Part shown: positions 1 through 10,948 of the stretch, piece by piece | Numbering within the stretch: position 1 is the first letter of the stretch | Layout: every line of letters begins with the position of its first letter | Source: Daedaleopsis sinensis | Taxonomy: Eukaryota > Basidiomycota > Agaricomycetes > Polyporales > Polyporaceae | Assembly (NCBI GenBank): GCA_033807695.1 | Contig: CM066309.1 | Span: forward strand, 372,001-436,000 | Length of the DNA stretch: 64,000 nucleotides | Direction of reading: 5' to 3' | The notes under the pieces: model-generated | Database searches by the model: none | What the model was told of the DNA's origin: nothing | Seen by the model: the letters and a program-made list of their open reading frames with translations, nothing else | Program-made: the position numbers and the translations under genes

Positions 1-733
1 CAAGCATAGCATTTGCAACATCGTGTGTTGCACCACTGAAGGCAGCGGCGGCGAACGCTCGGATGTACTCTAGACGGATGAGCGGGTCTTCATTGAAGGC
101 CGGAGGAAGTGTGTCAACTTGAAGGGGTGATGCATGTGCTGGTGGGGCCTGGGAGAAGAGATCTTCTACCCGCGCATACAACGGATCGTCTTCTTGGACC
201 TCGATACCGTCTTCATCGTCGCTGTCCTTGTCTGTATCTTCGAGTCCGGCATCTTGATGCTGACTAGAGGGTCCAGCAAGATCATCGTCTAGGTCAGAGG
301 AGATATCATGCATGTGCTCCAGAGAGGGGGTCCGGCTCAGGCTTGAGTGTCGAGAGAGAGCAGGAGAGGGCACATCGTGCCCGAAATCGATCTCGAAGTC
401 TTGACTGTTGTCGTCCAAGTCCAAGTCCATTGCAGGAAGGGGATCCAGACCAGACATAGCAGAGTGCGTACCAGTTGGCAAAGGACCAGCCAGAGCTTGC
501 AGAGAAGGACGGCGAGATCGTCCTGAGACTCGGCGGGCTTCGAAGCTGCGTGGACTCCACTGCCGAGGCTGAACCTCTCCAACTCCGTGCATTGCCCGCA
601 TCCTCCCTCGTGCTTCATCCCGCTTTCGGTGGTCCTTGATGGTCTTCCGGGTTTGCATGCAGTCGGGAGAGTTGAGGCACTCTGTGCAGGGGCATAGATA
701 GCGTCGGGAGCGGCGGGAGCCGAGGTCGATCAT
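1..733 (-). CDS. Tnp2/CACTA-type transposase, N-terminal part (runs off left edge)
   Basis: An open frame of about 244 codons starts with ATG at 733 (minus) and stays open to base 1, so the gene continues outside the window. The first residues hold a Cys cluster (CPCTECLN, then a Cys nine residues on, then a basic KTIKDHRKRDEARGR stretch), as in the N-terminal zinc-knuckle-like region of basidiomycete Tnp2 proteins. A long acidic, Ser-rich linker follows. The last visible residues (IRLEYIRAFAAAAFSGATHD) match the motif that opens the conserved Tnp2 core. Tnp2 is the DDE transposase of CACTA/En-Spm class II elements and moves DNA by cut and paste. The catalytic core is outside the window, so activity cannot be judged. 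No CACTA terminal repeat was identified nearby. The family call rests on the Cys cluster plus the AAF.GATHD motif. Confidence 0.75.
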   Translation of the reverse strand, partial: MIDLGSRRSRRYLCPCTECLNSPDCMQTRKTIKDHRKRDEARGRMRAMHGVGEVQPRQWSPRSFEARRVSGRSRRPSLQALAGPLPTGTHSAMSGLDPLPAMDLDLDDNSQDFEIDFGHDVPSPALSRHSSLSRTPSLEHMHDISSDLDDDLAGPSSQHQDAGLEDTDKDSDDEDGIEVQEDDPLYARVEDLFSQAPPAHASPLQVDTLPPAFNEDPLIRLEYIRAFAAAAFSGATHDVANAML

Positions 734-894
734 GGTGTGTGTATGCGCTGGTTTGAGACTGTATATGCACAGGCAGTGGATTTGATATGGATGGTATGAA
801 GAATAATGCATAAACTGGCCGCGGGGAGGAATGCGGCGAATGGTAACGGTGTAGGTGCTAGTCGCGCACAGCGCTGCAGTACAAGCTTCAGACA

Positions 895-939
895 CCATAA
901 AAGGAATTGACACACTGGTTGAGTCAATTCCTTTTATGG
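895..939. repeat. Perfect 17-bp inverted repeat upstream of the transposase
   Basis: The arms 895-911 and 923-939 are exact reverse complements (CCATAAAAGGAATTGAC type) separated by an 11-bp loop. The repeat lies about 160 bp upstream of the transposase start codon. Such hairpins occur in subterminal regions of class II elements, but a role in transposase binding is inference. Confidence 0.8.
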
Positions 940-1040
940 AGCGACAGCGGCGTCTATGCGCGTATATAAAGTGGGGATTATCTGAATCATATCCAGCTAG
1001 GAATATATGGAGAATATCTGGCGATGAAGTCAGAGTAATC

Positions 1041-1066
1041 CCTGAATATGCGGGAGAATATTCAGG
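1041..1066. repeat. 9-bp-arm inverted repeat upstream of the transposase
   Basis: CCTGAATAT at 1041-1049 faces ATATTCAGG at 1058-1066 across an 8-bp loop. Further GAATAT/AATATC words occur just upstream (about 1000-1020). Together these give a cluster of short related words next to the Tnp2 gene, as seen in subterminal repeat arrays of CACTA elements. Confidence 0.55.
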
Positions 1067-2874
1067 TCCAACATGCAGTGTTTGTAGTCTGCTTTCAATT
1101 ACGGGCTTGAACCGTGTGCCCCCCAATCTGAGTTTGTCAGCATCAATTTGATCTCCGACCACGCGTCAAGATCTATACACGACGACGCTTCCGAGACGCG
1201 TCGCCAGCGCCTCCGCCTTCTGTCCTCTTCCGCGCGATAAACGATGTTCACATAATGGAAACTACATATTCTAATGCTACAGCGACACCTCCTGATTCCC
1301 CCAACGTGTTCTATTCTGATAAGGACACAAACTATGCACATTTATTCAAGAGAAACTTGAGTACGAACCCGACACCTGTCATTCCCCCTCGTATGAACGC
1401 AAACACACGCCTCCATTGAGTCTCATCACGACGTACGGCGTACATCATCGGTATCTCCGTACTCAAACAATGCATGTAGGAGGTCCCCCACTGTCCTTTC
1501 CATAGCATCACATACAAAGTTCAGGATTAATGTACTCAGCTTGTTATGCTCCCTAACATATCTACGCCTCGGCGGCTCCATCCGGAATGTTCTCTTTAGA
1601 CGATGACGAAGGAGTGGGGCTGGACCTCACAGGGAGTGGCAGAGGCGACAACGAGTGAGAGTGATGCAGGTATCCCGCCTGGTGGAGGGTGAGTGCAGGC
1701 CGGGGATGGGTCACCGGAGTACATGCTCGGCGAACATGGCGGCACGGATGCAGGTTTGGGGTCTTCCTCGTTCTCGCAATGCGACCGTTTTGCAGCTCTG
1801 TGACGCACCGATGGGCAGGGAGCTACCAGAGGAAGTAGATAGGGCGAGCAAGGGAGCATTGAGATCTGACTACAAATGGGGAGGAACCGAGCAGAGCACC
1901 AATTTGTCATGGCCGTTGCTTGCGGTCCCATACGGCCGGCTTCGTTGTGCAGAGGAGCTCTCTAGATCCATGCCCATGTTGTTAGAGAATGTGGACGTGT
2001 TTGCTTCCCACCGATGGGACGGAGGTGAGGCCTCAGGCATCCCAGCGGAAGTCGAACTGCTGCGAGCAGGAGAGGGCGACTCGTGAGCGTGCCGAGATGA
2101 GCTAAACGACAGAGATCTGACTCATAACGAGAAGTGATTTGCAGGTGTGCTTGACCAGTAGCACGATGACGAAGGAGACTCAGAGGATGGCATGGGAGAC
2201 GGAACGCAGCTGTTGCTCAAGCAGTCCACGGAATGATATAAGCGCCCGTGACCATATCGAGCGATTTCTTCCGTATTAGGGTTGTTTTTACGAATTAGGC
2301 AACCGTCGCCTTATATGGACGCTCGGATCAGTCGGCATTTTCAATCACCGCTGATATGGGACCACAGGGTAAAGTGTCGCGTTTGAAAGCAGACGTTAGA
2401 CAGGTCCGTCCGCCCCCCGTTCAATAGGACCTGTACATCGTCTGCCTAGGGGAGACAAAGACATTTGCGAGGTGGGAGAACACTGACCAGGTTCAAACAG
2501 GTTTACTATACTTAAGCCGTGCTGAGATGAAGCGCCCCTGCCATGTTGTTGTTCAATGCGATTAGATTAGATTGAGTTACCACAGAATACCGCCGGTGAC
2601 ATCATCTGTGGCAGCTCAATAAGAGCGGGATACTTACTTTACTTACTTTGTAAGTACCAGGTAAGTAGCTGTGGATTACCGCTTGTTACCCTGTAAGTCG
2701 AGGGCATAGTTCCGGGTGAACTCGCACCAAACGCACCGTGTGCTGCCGGCGAAGCGCGCAAAAACAAGAGCGTCATCATTTTGTTTTGATTCTGGTCATC
2801 GCCAACGTTGACCTCAAACTTTTCCACCACCTCCAGCGAGCGGGGGCCATCCCTCTTAACTCTTTACCACCGCC

Positions 2875-5158
2875 ATGCAGACCGCACGAGGTAAATATCC
2901 GCATATATCCAGCTTGTTTACCACGCAACTGAAAATCAATACAGTACGTGTTCTCGGCCGGAGCCTGGCCACTTCTCGGCCAGCGGTGCTTCCGCGTTTC
3001 CAGGCCACCAGGAGACTGTTGACCACGGGAACAGGGTCGGAGGGCGCATCAGCGGTGTGTGTTTTCGACCTCAGATTCTGACTTTTCACGCTCATCTACC
3101 TTCTCGCCTCGTCGCGTTATCAAACACGTCACAACCGCGCCGTGAACTTTGATCAGCCACCACCGCGGTTGAAGTCATCACTCTGGAAGCGTTTTCTGCA
3201 AACGACCGGTGCTCTCACTCTCGTCACCGTCGCAAGCGGCAGCGCGTTCTATTACTTCGCGCAAAAGGACAAGACACCCGGCGTACAACTCCCACACGAC
3301 CCGTCCAAGAAGACCCTCGTCATTTGCGGTAGCGGATGGGGCGCGACGAGCTTGCTTAACTCGCTCGACACGGCTGATTACAATGTGGTGAGTGACATGA
3401 ATTCCGAATTTCGACGACAGTGCAGAGGTCGTGACGTCACTCGCAGATTGTCGTTAGTCCCAAGAACTACTTCCTATTCACGCCGCTGCTACCAAGTGTC
3501 GCTGTCGGCACCCTTTCCCCTCGTTCAATATTGCAACGTGAGTGTTGACTCTCTGTCTGTCGTGTCCGGCAATGGGAGGGCCGGGAAAGAGTTGTGGCCG
3601 AAGGGTAAATGCATGACTAAACTTTCTTCGTCCAGCGACGCGATATATGACACGACACAAACAGCGGCAAGTGACTGTCATCGAGGCGTCAGCGACAGAT
3701 GTCGACCCCGTTAGCAAGACCGTCACCTTCGCAGGTGAGTGGCAGAAGAGGCCCAGTCGAGGTATAAGCTCACGTTGCGACTCGCCAGATACCTCGGAGA
3801 TTCAAGGTGCTGTCTCCAACACCACAATACCCTACGACTACCTGGTCTTCGCCGTCGGTGCCGAAGTACAGACGTTTAATATCCCTGGTGTTCGAGAACA
3901 TGCCTGCTTCATGAAGGAGCTCGAGGACGCGGAGAAGATGCAGCGTGTATTCATGGATTGTGCGTAACCACAGTCCCTCGCCGTTCTTCATTTGCTCATC
4001 ATTTCTCCAGGTCTAGAGTCTGCTGCATTCCCGGGCCAGAGCACAGAAGAGATCAAGCGGCTCCTTCATATGGTGGTGGTCGGTGGTGGTCCCACTGGTG
4101 TAGAGCTCAGGTATGTCTTCTGCATGTAGTACGAATCACTGATACTTACATCTTGCAGTGGCGAGCTCCATGACTTCCTCGAGGAGGATCTACGTTCATG
4201 GTACCCCGAACTCGCAGGAAACGTAAACATCACCCTGGTCGAAGCCCTCCCCTCCGTGCTTCCGATGTTCAGCAAGCAGCTGATCGACTACACTGTGTCG
4301 ACATTTAAGGAGCAGAAGATTGACATTTTAACCAAGACTATGGTCAAGGAGGTTAAGGAGAAGAGTGTTGTGCTCCAGATGCCCGACAAGACAATCGTGG
4401 AGGTGCCCTGCGGACTGGTCGTCTGGGCTGCGGGCAACACCCTTCGCAAGGTCACCAGGGACCTAATGGCGAAGTTCCCTGAGGCTCAATCAAATCGTCG
4501 TGGAATCACTGTCGACGGTGAGTGTGCTTTCAATCTCGGTTGCTCGCATCGTGCTCACGCGAGCTCGCTAGAGTACCTCCGGATGGCCGGCAGCAACGGC
4601 AGCATCTTCGCGATCGGCGATTGTACCGCTACCTCGTACGCACCCACCGCGCAAGTCGCCTCGCAAGAAGGCGCATATCTCGGGCGCATCTTCCATCAGC
4701 TTGCGAAGCGCGACGAGCTTGAGGCGCGGAAGAACGAGCTTCTGAGCGCAGCCAGTGCCACACCGGAGGCGAATGCCGAGCTCCAGCAGGTGGAGAAGAG
4801 ACTCGCAAAGGTGGAGAAGCTCCGCCCTTTCAAGTATTCGCACCAGGGCTCGCTCGCGTACATCGGTTCCGACAAAGCGATCGCGGACTTGCCGTTCTTT
4901 AACGGAAACGTAAGTGTTCTTGCGACGCGTGTCAGCATTGCGGGCACTGAAGCGCGATCTTCCAGTTGGCCACCGGAGGTGTCGCGACCTTCCTATTCTG
5001 GCGCAGTGCGTATCTGAGCACCCTGTTCTCAATCCGCAACCGGACCCTCGTCGCTACCGACTGGCTGAAGGTCAAGCTCTTCGGGCGGTACGTCCCAACA
5101 TCCGTCTTCCTCGCGCTGTGCCACTGACGTTCTTCCCAGTGACGTGAGTCGCGAATGA
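2875..5158 (+). CDS. NDE1: External alternative NADH dehydrogenase (type II), mitochondrial
   Basis: Type II NADH:ubiquinone oxidoreductase: a single-chain FAD enzyme of the inner mitochondrial membrane that passes electrons from NADH to quinone without pumping protons. Splicing several short introns gives a continuous protein: a 16-nt first exon (2875-2890), then exons from 2945, 3157, 3447, 3636 and onward, with a short last exon ending at TGA 5156-5158. The N-terminus is Arg/Ser-rich with no acids ([12 protein letters not shown]), a good mitochondrial presequence, followed by a membrane-anchor-like segment. Two dinucleotide folds are visible: the first at [11 protein letters not shown], and the NADH-binding one at [12 protein letters not shown]. 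Other family blocks are [23 protein letters not shown] and FAIGDCTAT. The C-terminus has the usual membrane-associated SLAYIGSD and [10 protein letters not shown] region. No EF-hand insertion lies between the second fold and the C-terminus. Whether it faces the intermembrane space (Nde) or the matrix (Ndi) is inferred from the presequence plus anchor. Confidence 0.93.
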
Positions 5159-5772
5159 GCATCCGCTCGTCGACTGTGCCTTCTATTTATTCCGCCCGGG
5201 CCTGGGCACTTGAAGCATAGACTATTACGACTCGACTAGTTGAATATAGACGATAGAGGTACAAATACATTCCCGCTACAAGTCGAACTCGTTGCTACAT
5301 GACGTCAACGAGGTGTGTCGCTCCACTTGGAGATTACTGTATCGGTTGCTTCCGCAGGGCAGCTTGCTTATCGCAGAGCGAACACAGTCGCCGCGCAGCC
5401 CGCTTTCTCAGCGTCGGGCGTAGGTTACCGAACTCGCGCGGGATGCTTTGCACTGGCGGGGCTTGGCGGGGTTGCGCAGCGCGGTGCTTTGGCGACGTGC
5501 TAGCCGAAGGTCAGGGTTGGTCAGTAAGATCTCCAATGGGACAGGAGGACCGGTATGCAACGAGCCAGACCCTCCGGCTTTGGGGCGTTCTCCTAAGGTC
5601 AGCCTCTGACGGCAAATCCGCCGCAGCGCGGATGCTAATATATGGTGCGTGCAGGGTACGCTCCCCCTCCACGTCTTCCGTTCACTTCTTATATCGCGCT
5701 GGTCGCGTTGTGTATTGGCTCCTGCTCCTTCCTTCTGTTGCCTTCTCTCGCGGGGCAATCTTGACTAGCTAA
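5159..5772. other. Intergenic region between NDE1 and ferric reductase 1
   Basis: About 600 bp with no supported gene. The open frame filling 5299-5772 (+) has no recognisable domain, ends exactly before the reductase ATG, and is probably chance. AT-rich words (AATATATG near 5638, TTATATCG near 5690) could serve as core promoter for the downstream gene. Confidence 0.4.
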
Positions 5773-7852
5773 ATGTTCGCACTACTCGCTGCTCGCGCGG
5801 GCCCGTCAGGGCTCGATGCGTCCGTCGTTTTCTGGAATCACACTGCTCTGCTGTGTATCATCGGAGTGCTCTTCTGTTTCACTCTTCCACGCGCGCTGGC
5901 TCGCGTCAGCAGTGGTGGGGATTGGGCTGAAGGATACTTCCTACGTGCGTCCTTTCCTACAATCATGCTCTCCCTCACATTGACGGTCAGATCTCCTATG
6001 CAATAGGCGGTGCGGCGCGCATGAGCGACGACCGATCCGTTTCTTCCCGGCGCCATCTCGCCCGTGAGCTCACGACGGGTCTCAGCGAGAAACGCGACGC
6101 AACGAAAGTCCCGCGACACGTCCGCGCGTGGCAGGCCATCCTTCCGGTGCCCTTGATGAACGTCCTCCGCTTCCCCCTCGTTGGGCGTGTGAATGTGGGC
6201 AGGACCATCATCTGCGGTCTCTACTTTGCGCTGCTCCTGTTCGCGGCGCTGTACCGGACGACGATTTGGACGCACCCGGTGCGCGTGGGATACGTCGCGG
6301 TCGCGCAGGTCCCGTTTGTGTATGCGCTCGCGACGAAGAACAACGTGCTGAGCGTGTTGCTGGGGACCGCATACGATCGGGTGAGTTCCTCGCGTGGCAG
6401 CGATTTCTACGTAGCTCCTACTGACCATCTCGCAGTTGAACTATCTGCATCGGTTCGCCGGGAGATTGCTGGTGTTGGCCGCGAACGTCCATGCGATCGG
6501 CTACAGTGAGTGAACCCTCCCGAATATATATATTTCGAAGGTTGACTCCGGGATAGCCTACGAGTTCACGATGGCGGGCAAGTGGATCGAAGTGATCTCG
6601 CACCCAAGCATCGCGTGGGGCCTGGTATCGCTCATCCTGTTCGACATCCTGTTCTTGTTTTCGCTTGATATATTCCGCCGGAGGCTCCACAACCTCTTCA
6701 TCTCGACACATTTCGTCGCTTCCATCGTCGTCCTTGCCACCGTGCGTGCACTGTCGCTGCGACACAGCGGAAAAGTAGAGCGCTGATGATCGAGCTACAG
6801 ATGTGTCTCCATATGAACGCAGCAATTCCCTACGTCGCAGTAGGCGCGGGGCTCTATGGACTCGACCGCGTCCTGCGTCTCCTTAAATCCCGCATCTGCA
6901 CTGCGACCCTCACCTATCTGCCCGAGCTCCACACGACACAGCTTTGCATCCCCGCGCTCACGCGTGGCTGGCGCGCGGGTCAGCACGTCCGGGTGCGTGT
7001 CCTGTCGAGCGGAATGGGGCTGTACGGGTGGGCGGAGGTCCATCCGTACACGATCGCGTCCGCTGGCGGGGGGACGCTCCAGGACGGCATGGTGCTGTTG
7101 TGCAAGACGACGGGAAGGTGGACGCGGCGGCTGCACAACATAGCAGCGGCGGACCGGAAGGGCGCGGGGATGGGGAGCAGTGTGCGGGTGTGGGTCGAGG
7201 GCCCCTACGGTGCGTACATATGCGTATGACACTACCGCTGGCGGATGGACTGCTGACAGTAACTTATAGGTGGGCCGGGGTACACAATCCCGAACAGTTT
7301 TTACGGCGCTATGTTCGTTGTCGGTGGCAGCGGGGTGTCTTATGGGCTCGCTGCGGCGGAAGAGCTTCTACAGCAGGCGCAGGTCGGGACGAGCAGCGTC
7401 CGGTCCATCGAGCTCGTCTGGGCTGTGCATCATCCAGGTACAGAGGTCTCCGCCCGTTATACGTCTACTTCTGACATGCAATCTTCACAGAGTGTTTGCG
7501 ACCGCTGCTCCCGCTTCTATCAGCGCTCGTATCACTGAGTGACACTGTCGACATCGACTTTCGGATCTCTGTGTTCTATACTCGCGCGATTACGCAGGAG
7601 CATACGGCGAAGGACCTTGCAATGCCTGCCGGCATCACACTTCGCCCTGGAAGACCTAGAGTGAGGGTTATGCTCTCAGCGCTGTTGGAACGTACGCTGT
7701 CGAGTGTGCAGGACGTCGAGAGTGGTAGAGGGGTATATGCAGGTGTATGTGGACCGGTGAGTTTGGGAGATGCGGTGAGGAAAGCTGTCGGAGATCCCGC
7801 AGTCGATCGGTTGTCCAGGCCGCTGGGAGGAGTGGAACTACATGAAGAGTGA
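5773..7852 (+). CDS. Ferric/cupric reductase transmembrane protein 1 (FRE family)
   Basis: A plasma-membrane flavocytochrome that reduces extracellular Fe(III) or Cu(II) with cytosolic NADPH, ahead of metal uptake. Spliced exons give an N-terminal membrane segment (residues about 22-40), a ferric-reductase-like transmembrane core, an FAD domain and a NAD-binding domain. The two bis-heme histidine pairs are visible. The first is LHRF followed 14 residues later by NVH. The second is STHF and, after the intron ending at about 6800, CLHM 14 residues later. The FAD motif is HPYTIAS, the NADPH glycine motif is GGSGVSYG, and the C-terminal nicotinamide motif is VCGP. The exon 1 to exon 2 junction is best placed at CTAC|gtgcgt and caatag|GC. 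There is no classical signal peptide. It is a paralogue of the reductase at 16.5-18.8 kb, from which it differs clearly in sequence. Confidence 0.9.
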
Positions 7853-9635
7853 GCTTTATATCATCTAGCTGGAGAGTACGATATTGACGAGCTTGTTGTC
7901 TAGGATCTTCTCTCTATAGATTTCTCGCACCAGTTATGAATTAGACAGACAAATGAATACTGTCACGACTATTTAATAACACACTCTTACTACGAAGTTG
8001 CGCACCTCTTATGATCGTTCCATTCTGCCGGCCGACTCGGAGTCGGTCAGTCTATGTCTGAAGGTCGGATCGCGTTATACCCGTAGCGCTTGAATTTGCG
8101 CATCTGTCTTATTTGGTACCGCACCCGGTATAGAGCTTTCGGCTTCTCAACGAAAATGCCTAGGCACTTATCCGATATCCAGTATCTCTAATCCTCGAAC
8201 CTCGACTGACAGAGTGTAGCTTGGAAGTTGCCGCCGGATTAAGTCGATTCTATATGTTTTCGATCCTAGCCACCATCATAGGTGTAGTACTGCGTAGAAC
8301 CCCGGTTAGCCAGGGTTAGCCGGTGGCCAATATCTCCAACGCCCAAAAAAGGCGACAGAAGCGCCGAAAGGCGATTGATAATAAGCGCCTCAGAATTTTC
8401 AGCAGCTCGAAGTCGAGAGGGCTGAAATTGGTCTTGAAGCTTTCCTCGACATCTTCTTGAACTACTGGTCACTCGCCCGAGTCGCTGATATCAGAGGCTC
8501 TCTACAGAGCACCTAAGAAATTACTCATGATCATGGCTGTAGACTCTAAGATGATAGACAAGGGCACTGACTTGGAGTTTCAACTTTCGGACTGCTAGCC
8601 CGGCTCAGCTTGTGAGTTTTTCACGACCATTGCGAGGTGCTCACGAGATATATGCACAGCGGAACCTAATAATCTTCAAAAGTGAACAAGCTGCTGTGGT
8701 GAGTACTTAGTCGCATTGACTCAAGTGCTGTGACAGCGAACCGTTTGGCACACTCCGGAGTCCTGCTGGTGTGCTCCGGGTCTCTTTCACCCGAGGTTGT
8801 TACCTTGCAAGGCTGGGTAGAGAGATCTTTTCCAGCCCAGACTTGAGTTATACGCAAGGATTAACGCAACAAAGCGTACTCGTCATGATCGCATTTCTGA
8901 CACGAATGTGTATCGAAGCTTCACCGGCAAAGCTTCACTAGCTGCCGGTTAATATACTACGTAGTGCTGGCTTGCGATAAGAATTGTGACCAATCATATA
9001 CCACTGAGGATATCTGTGAGTGTTTACTACCTATGTACTGGCGTGCGGCTGCTGATCGTTTTCGACCGCGGCATCACTAGGTATTGGGGGTGATTAAGGA
9101 GACCTCTGCTACGGTCGCACCTACATGCACACTACCAATCAGTCCATTGCTGCAAGCGCAATTAAGTAGAACCCATGAGTACGCCTTGTTTGGTACCCTG
9201 TCGACCGATGTACTAATAAGATGGCACGCAGATATGTGACCATCAGGATTTATCGGAACGAAATCGCTGCATGAATCTCCAGTAGCGGGACAAGATTAAA
9301 TCCTCCGTCTCAGCTGGTTTCCGGATGCGAAACTCCTCAATGATGAGCAGCCACGAGCAAACGTCTGCCGGGGGCAAAGCGTTGCCAGACAAGAGCTAAA
9401 GCACACCGTGTACAAAGCGCGGTAGTCAAAACAAGGACACGCACCGCGCGCGCACGTGAGCTACGTTGGTTATATTGCCGGACCGCGACGCGTTTGTTTG
9501 GTTCCCGCTACAAACACTACCATCGCCACACCTCTTATTTCGCTCACTCAGGCCACGCTCTTCCGTACCACTACCACCACTACCATCTCCCCCACCACCC
9601 CCACCCATCCCGCTTCCATCCACAATTTGACGACA
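7853..9635. other. Gene-free region, possibly decayed repeat DNA
   Basis: About 1.8 kb without any frame I can assign. A segment near 8290-8470 has coding-like texture on both strands but no recognisable domain, and much of 8500-9300 is AT-richer than the neighbours, which could be an old decayed mobile element. The last 150 bases are CA/CC-rich (CCACTACCACCACTACCATC type) and probably form the 5' UTR and promoter of the zinc-finger gene at 9636. Confidence 0.4.
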
Positions 9636-10948
9636 ATGCCCGCGGCCCGCCGCTCTACAAATGTCAAGAAACGCTTCGAGTACGCACATCCCTTGCATCT
9701 AAAACCACGCAGCCCTCTCATGTCTCTTCACCACAGCCCAATGGGTCGAACACGGCAAGCAAATGACGCATTGTCCGAAGGTATGCCAAAGGGCGACGTA
9801 CAACCACAGAGGGAGTTCACGGGCAAAGCGTACGTCGTTGGTTTAGTTCTTCTTGCCTTCGCTACAACTCCACTCGAACCACAGTGTCGACCAAAATCAA
9901 AAACCCACTGGGCAGTTTTATAAGATCCCGAAACTGGATGCCCGAAGAAAGATCAATGGTCGATCCTTCAAATGGCTACGCGATTGCGAGATTGGTCTCG
10001 ACGATCCTTTGGTGCTGCTCGACGACCCGTGTCGATGCTTATGGGGAAACTGCAATGCCGATATGAAGGCTGGGGAACTCATTCACCACATCCTCAACGA
10101 CCATCTCCATCTGTCTCGTGACTCTGAACTCAAAGTCATATGTCTCTGGGAAAAGAGGACCGGGCAGCCTTGCCTCGATTCCATTTCCAAACAACAGCAC
10201 ATCGCGCGTCACCTTGAGACAATCCATGTCCGGCTCCGCAAGATCAAATGCAGTAGGCCGAACTGCGGAAGAGTCTACAGGTCAGACCAATATTTCGACC
10301 ATTCATGCTTCCCGAATTCGAAGAAGCAGCAGAAGAAGAAGCAGCAGAAGAAGACGGCGACCACCAAACGGTCCACCAAAAGACGTAAACGGGACGCCGC
10401 TCTCAGCCCCTCCTCCTCCTCCTCCTCCTCCTCCTCCTCCTCTTCCTCCCCTTTCTGCTCCTCCCCCTCTTCCTTCGACTCCTCCTCCGAAGTCGATCCT
10501 CCCGCTGATCAGTCCTCCGAGAGCGATGATGTCGCGAATCTATCGTCCGAACACGGATCGGACGTGGTGTCGGAAGAGAGAGTCCCGACCTCAGAAGAGG
10601 AAGTCGTGGTTACGGAAGAGAGAGTCCCGACCACAGAAGAGGGAGTCATGGCTACGGAAGAGGCTATGACCACGGACGTCACGAACGAGATCGCAACCGC
10701 GAACGAGCCTGCTAGGACCGAGGAGGTGAGTCTCGTGCCTTGCGGGTCTTCTCATCCTGTTGACACGAAACACATAGATGGTTTACTCGCGCGAGGAGAC
10801 ACCCGACCCCGTGGAGAGATCAGGTGCTCCTGAATTCTCCTGCTTCAGATTGTCTTCTCTCTACCAGGGCGACGACGATCTGGAGGAATTCCTACGTCTC
10901 CCGGGGCCCTCCGACTTCGCGGAATTCGATGCTTATTATGGTCGATAA
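9636..10948 (+). CDS. C2H2-like zinc-finger protein with poly-Ser and acidic tail
   Basis: Three exons (9636-9829, 9885-10725, 10778-10948) splice cleanly to a 401-residue protein. Residues about 110-210 hold a tandem of zinc-finger-like units: C-x4-C followed by HH and H-x3-H, a second unit ending HIARHLETIH, and a third C-x4-C (CSRPNCGRVY) with late His/Cys. This resembles divergent C2H2 fingers of basidiomycete regulators. A Lys-rich segment (KKQQKKKQQKK, probable nuclear signal) leads into a run of about 14 serines encoded by a TCC repeat. A Glu/Thr-rich tail follows, with three imperfect copies of an EERVPTxEE-type unit. The last exon ends in acidic, aromatic residues (GDDDLEEFLRLPGPSDF), which looks like an activation or interaction motif. 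A nuclear DNA-binding role is inferred; no target can be named. Confidence 0.75.
10409..10456 (+). repeat. (TCC)n microsatellite coding for poly-Ser
   Basis: A run of TCC triplets inside the zinc-finger gene encodes about 14 consecutive serines. It is in frame, so changes in copy number alter only the serine tract length. Confidence 0.8.

Larger units (their letters stand above)
734..2874. other. Intergenic region, mostly unassigned
   Basis: Apart from the two hairpins near the transposase, I recognise no gene here. A 143-codon frame at 1655-2086 (+) and a frame on the opposite strand overlap each other, and neither has recognisable domains. Around 2635-2680 lies a short ACTTACTT/GTAAGTA-rich simple repeat. 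The last few hundred bases should contain the NDE1 promoter. Confidence 0.5.

Noticed and set aside
1655..2086. A 143-codon plus-strand gene
   Set aside because: No recognised domain and a similar-length overlapping frame on the minus strand; composition does not favour either.
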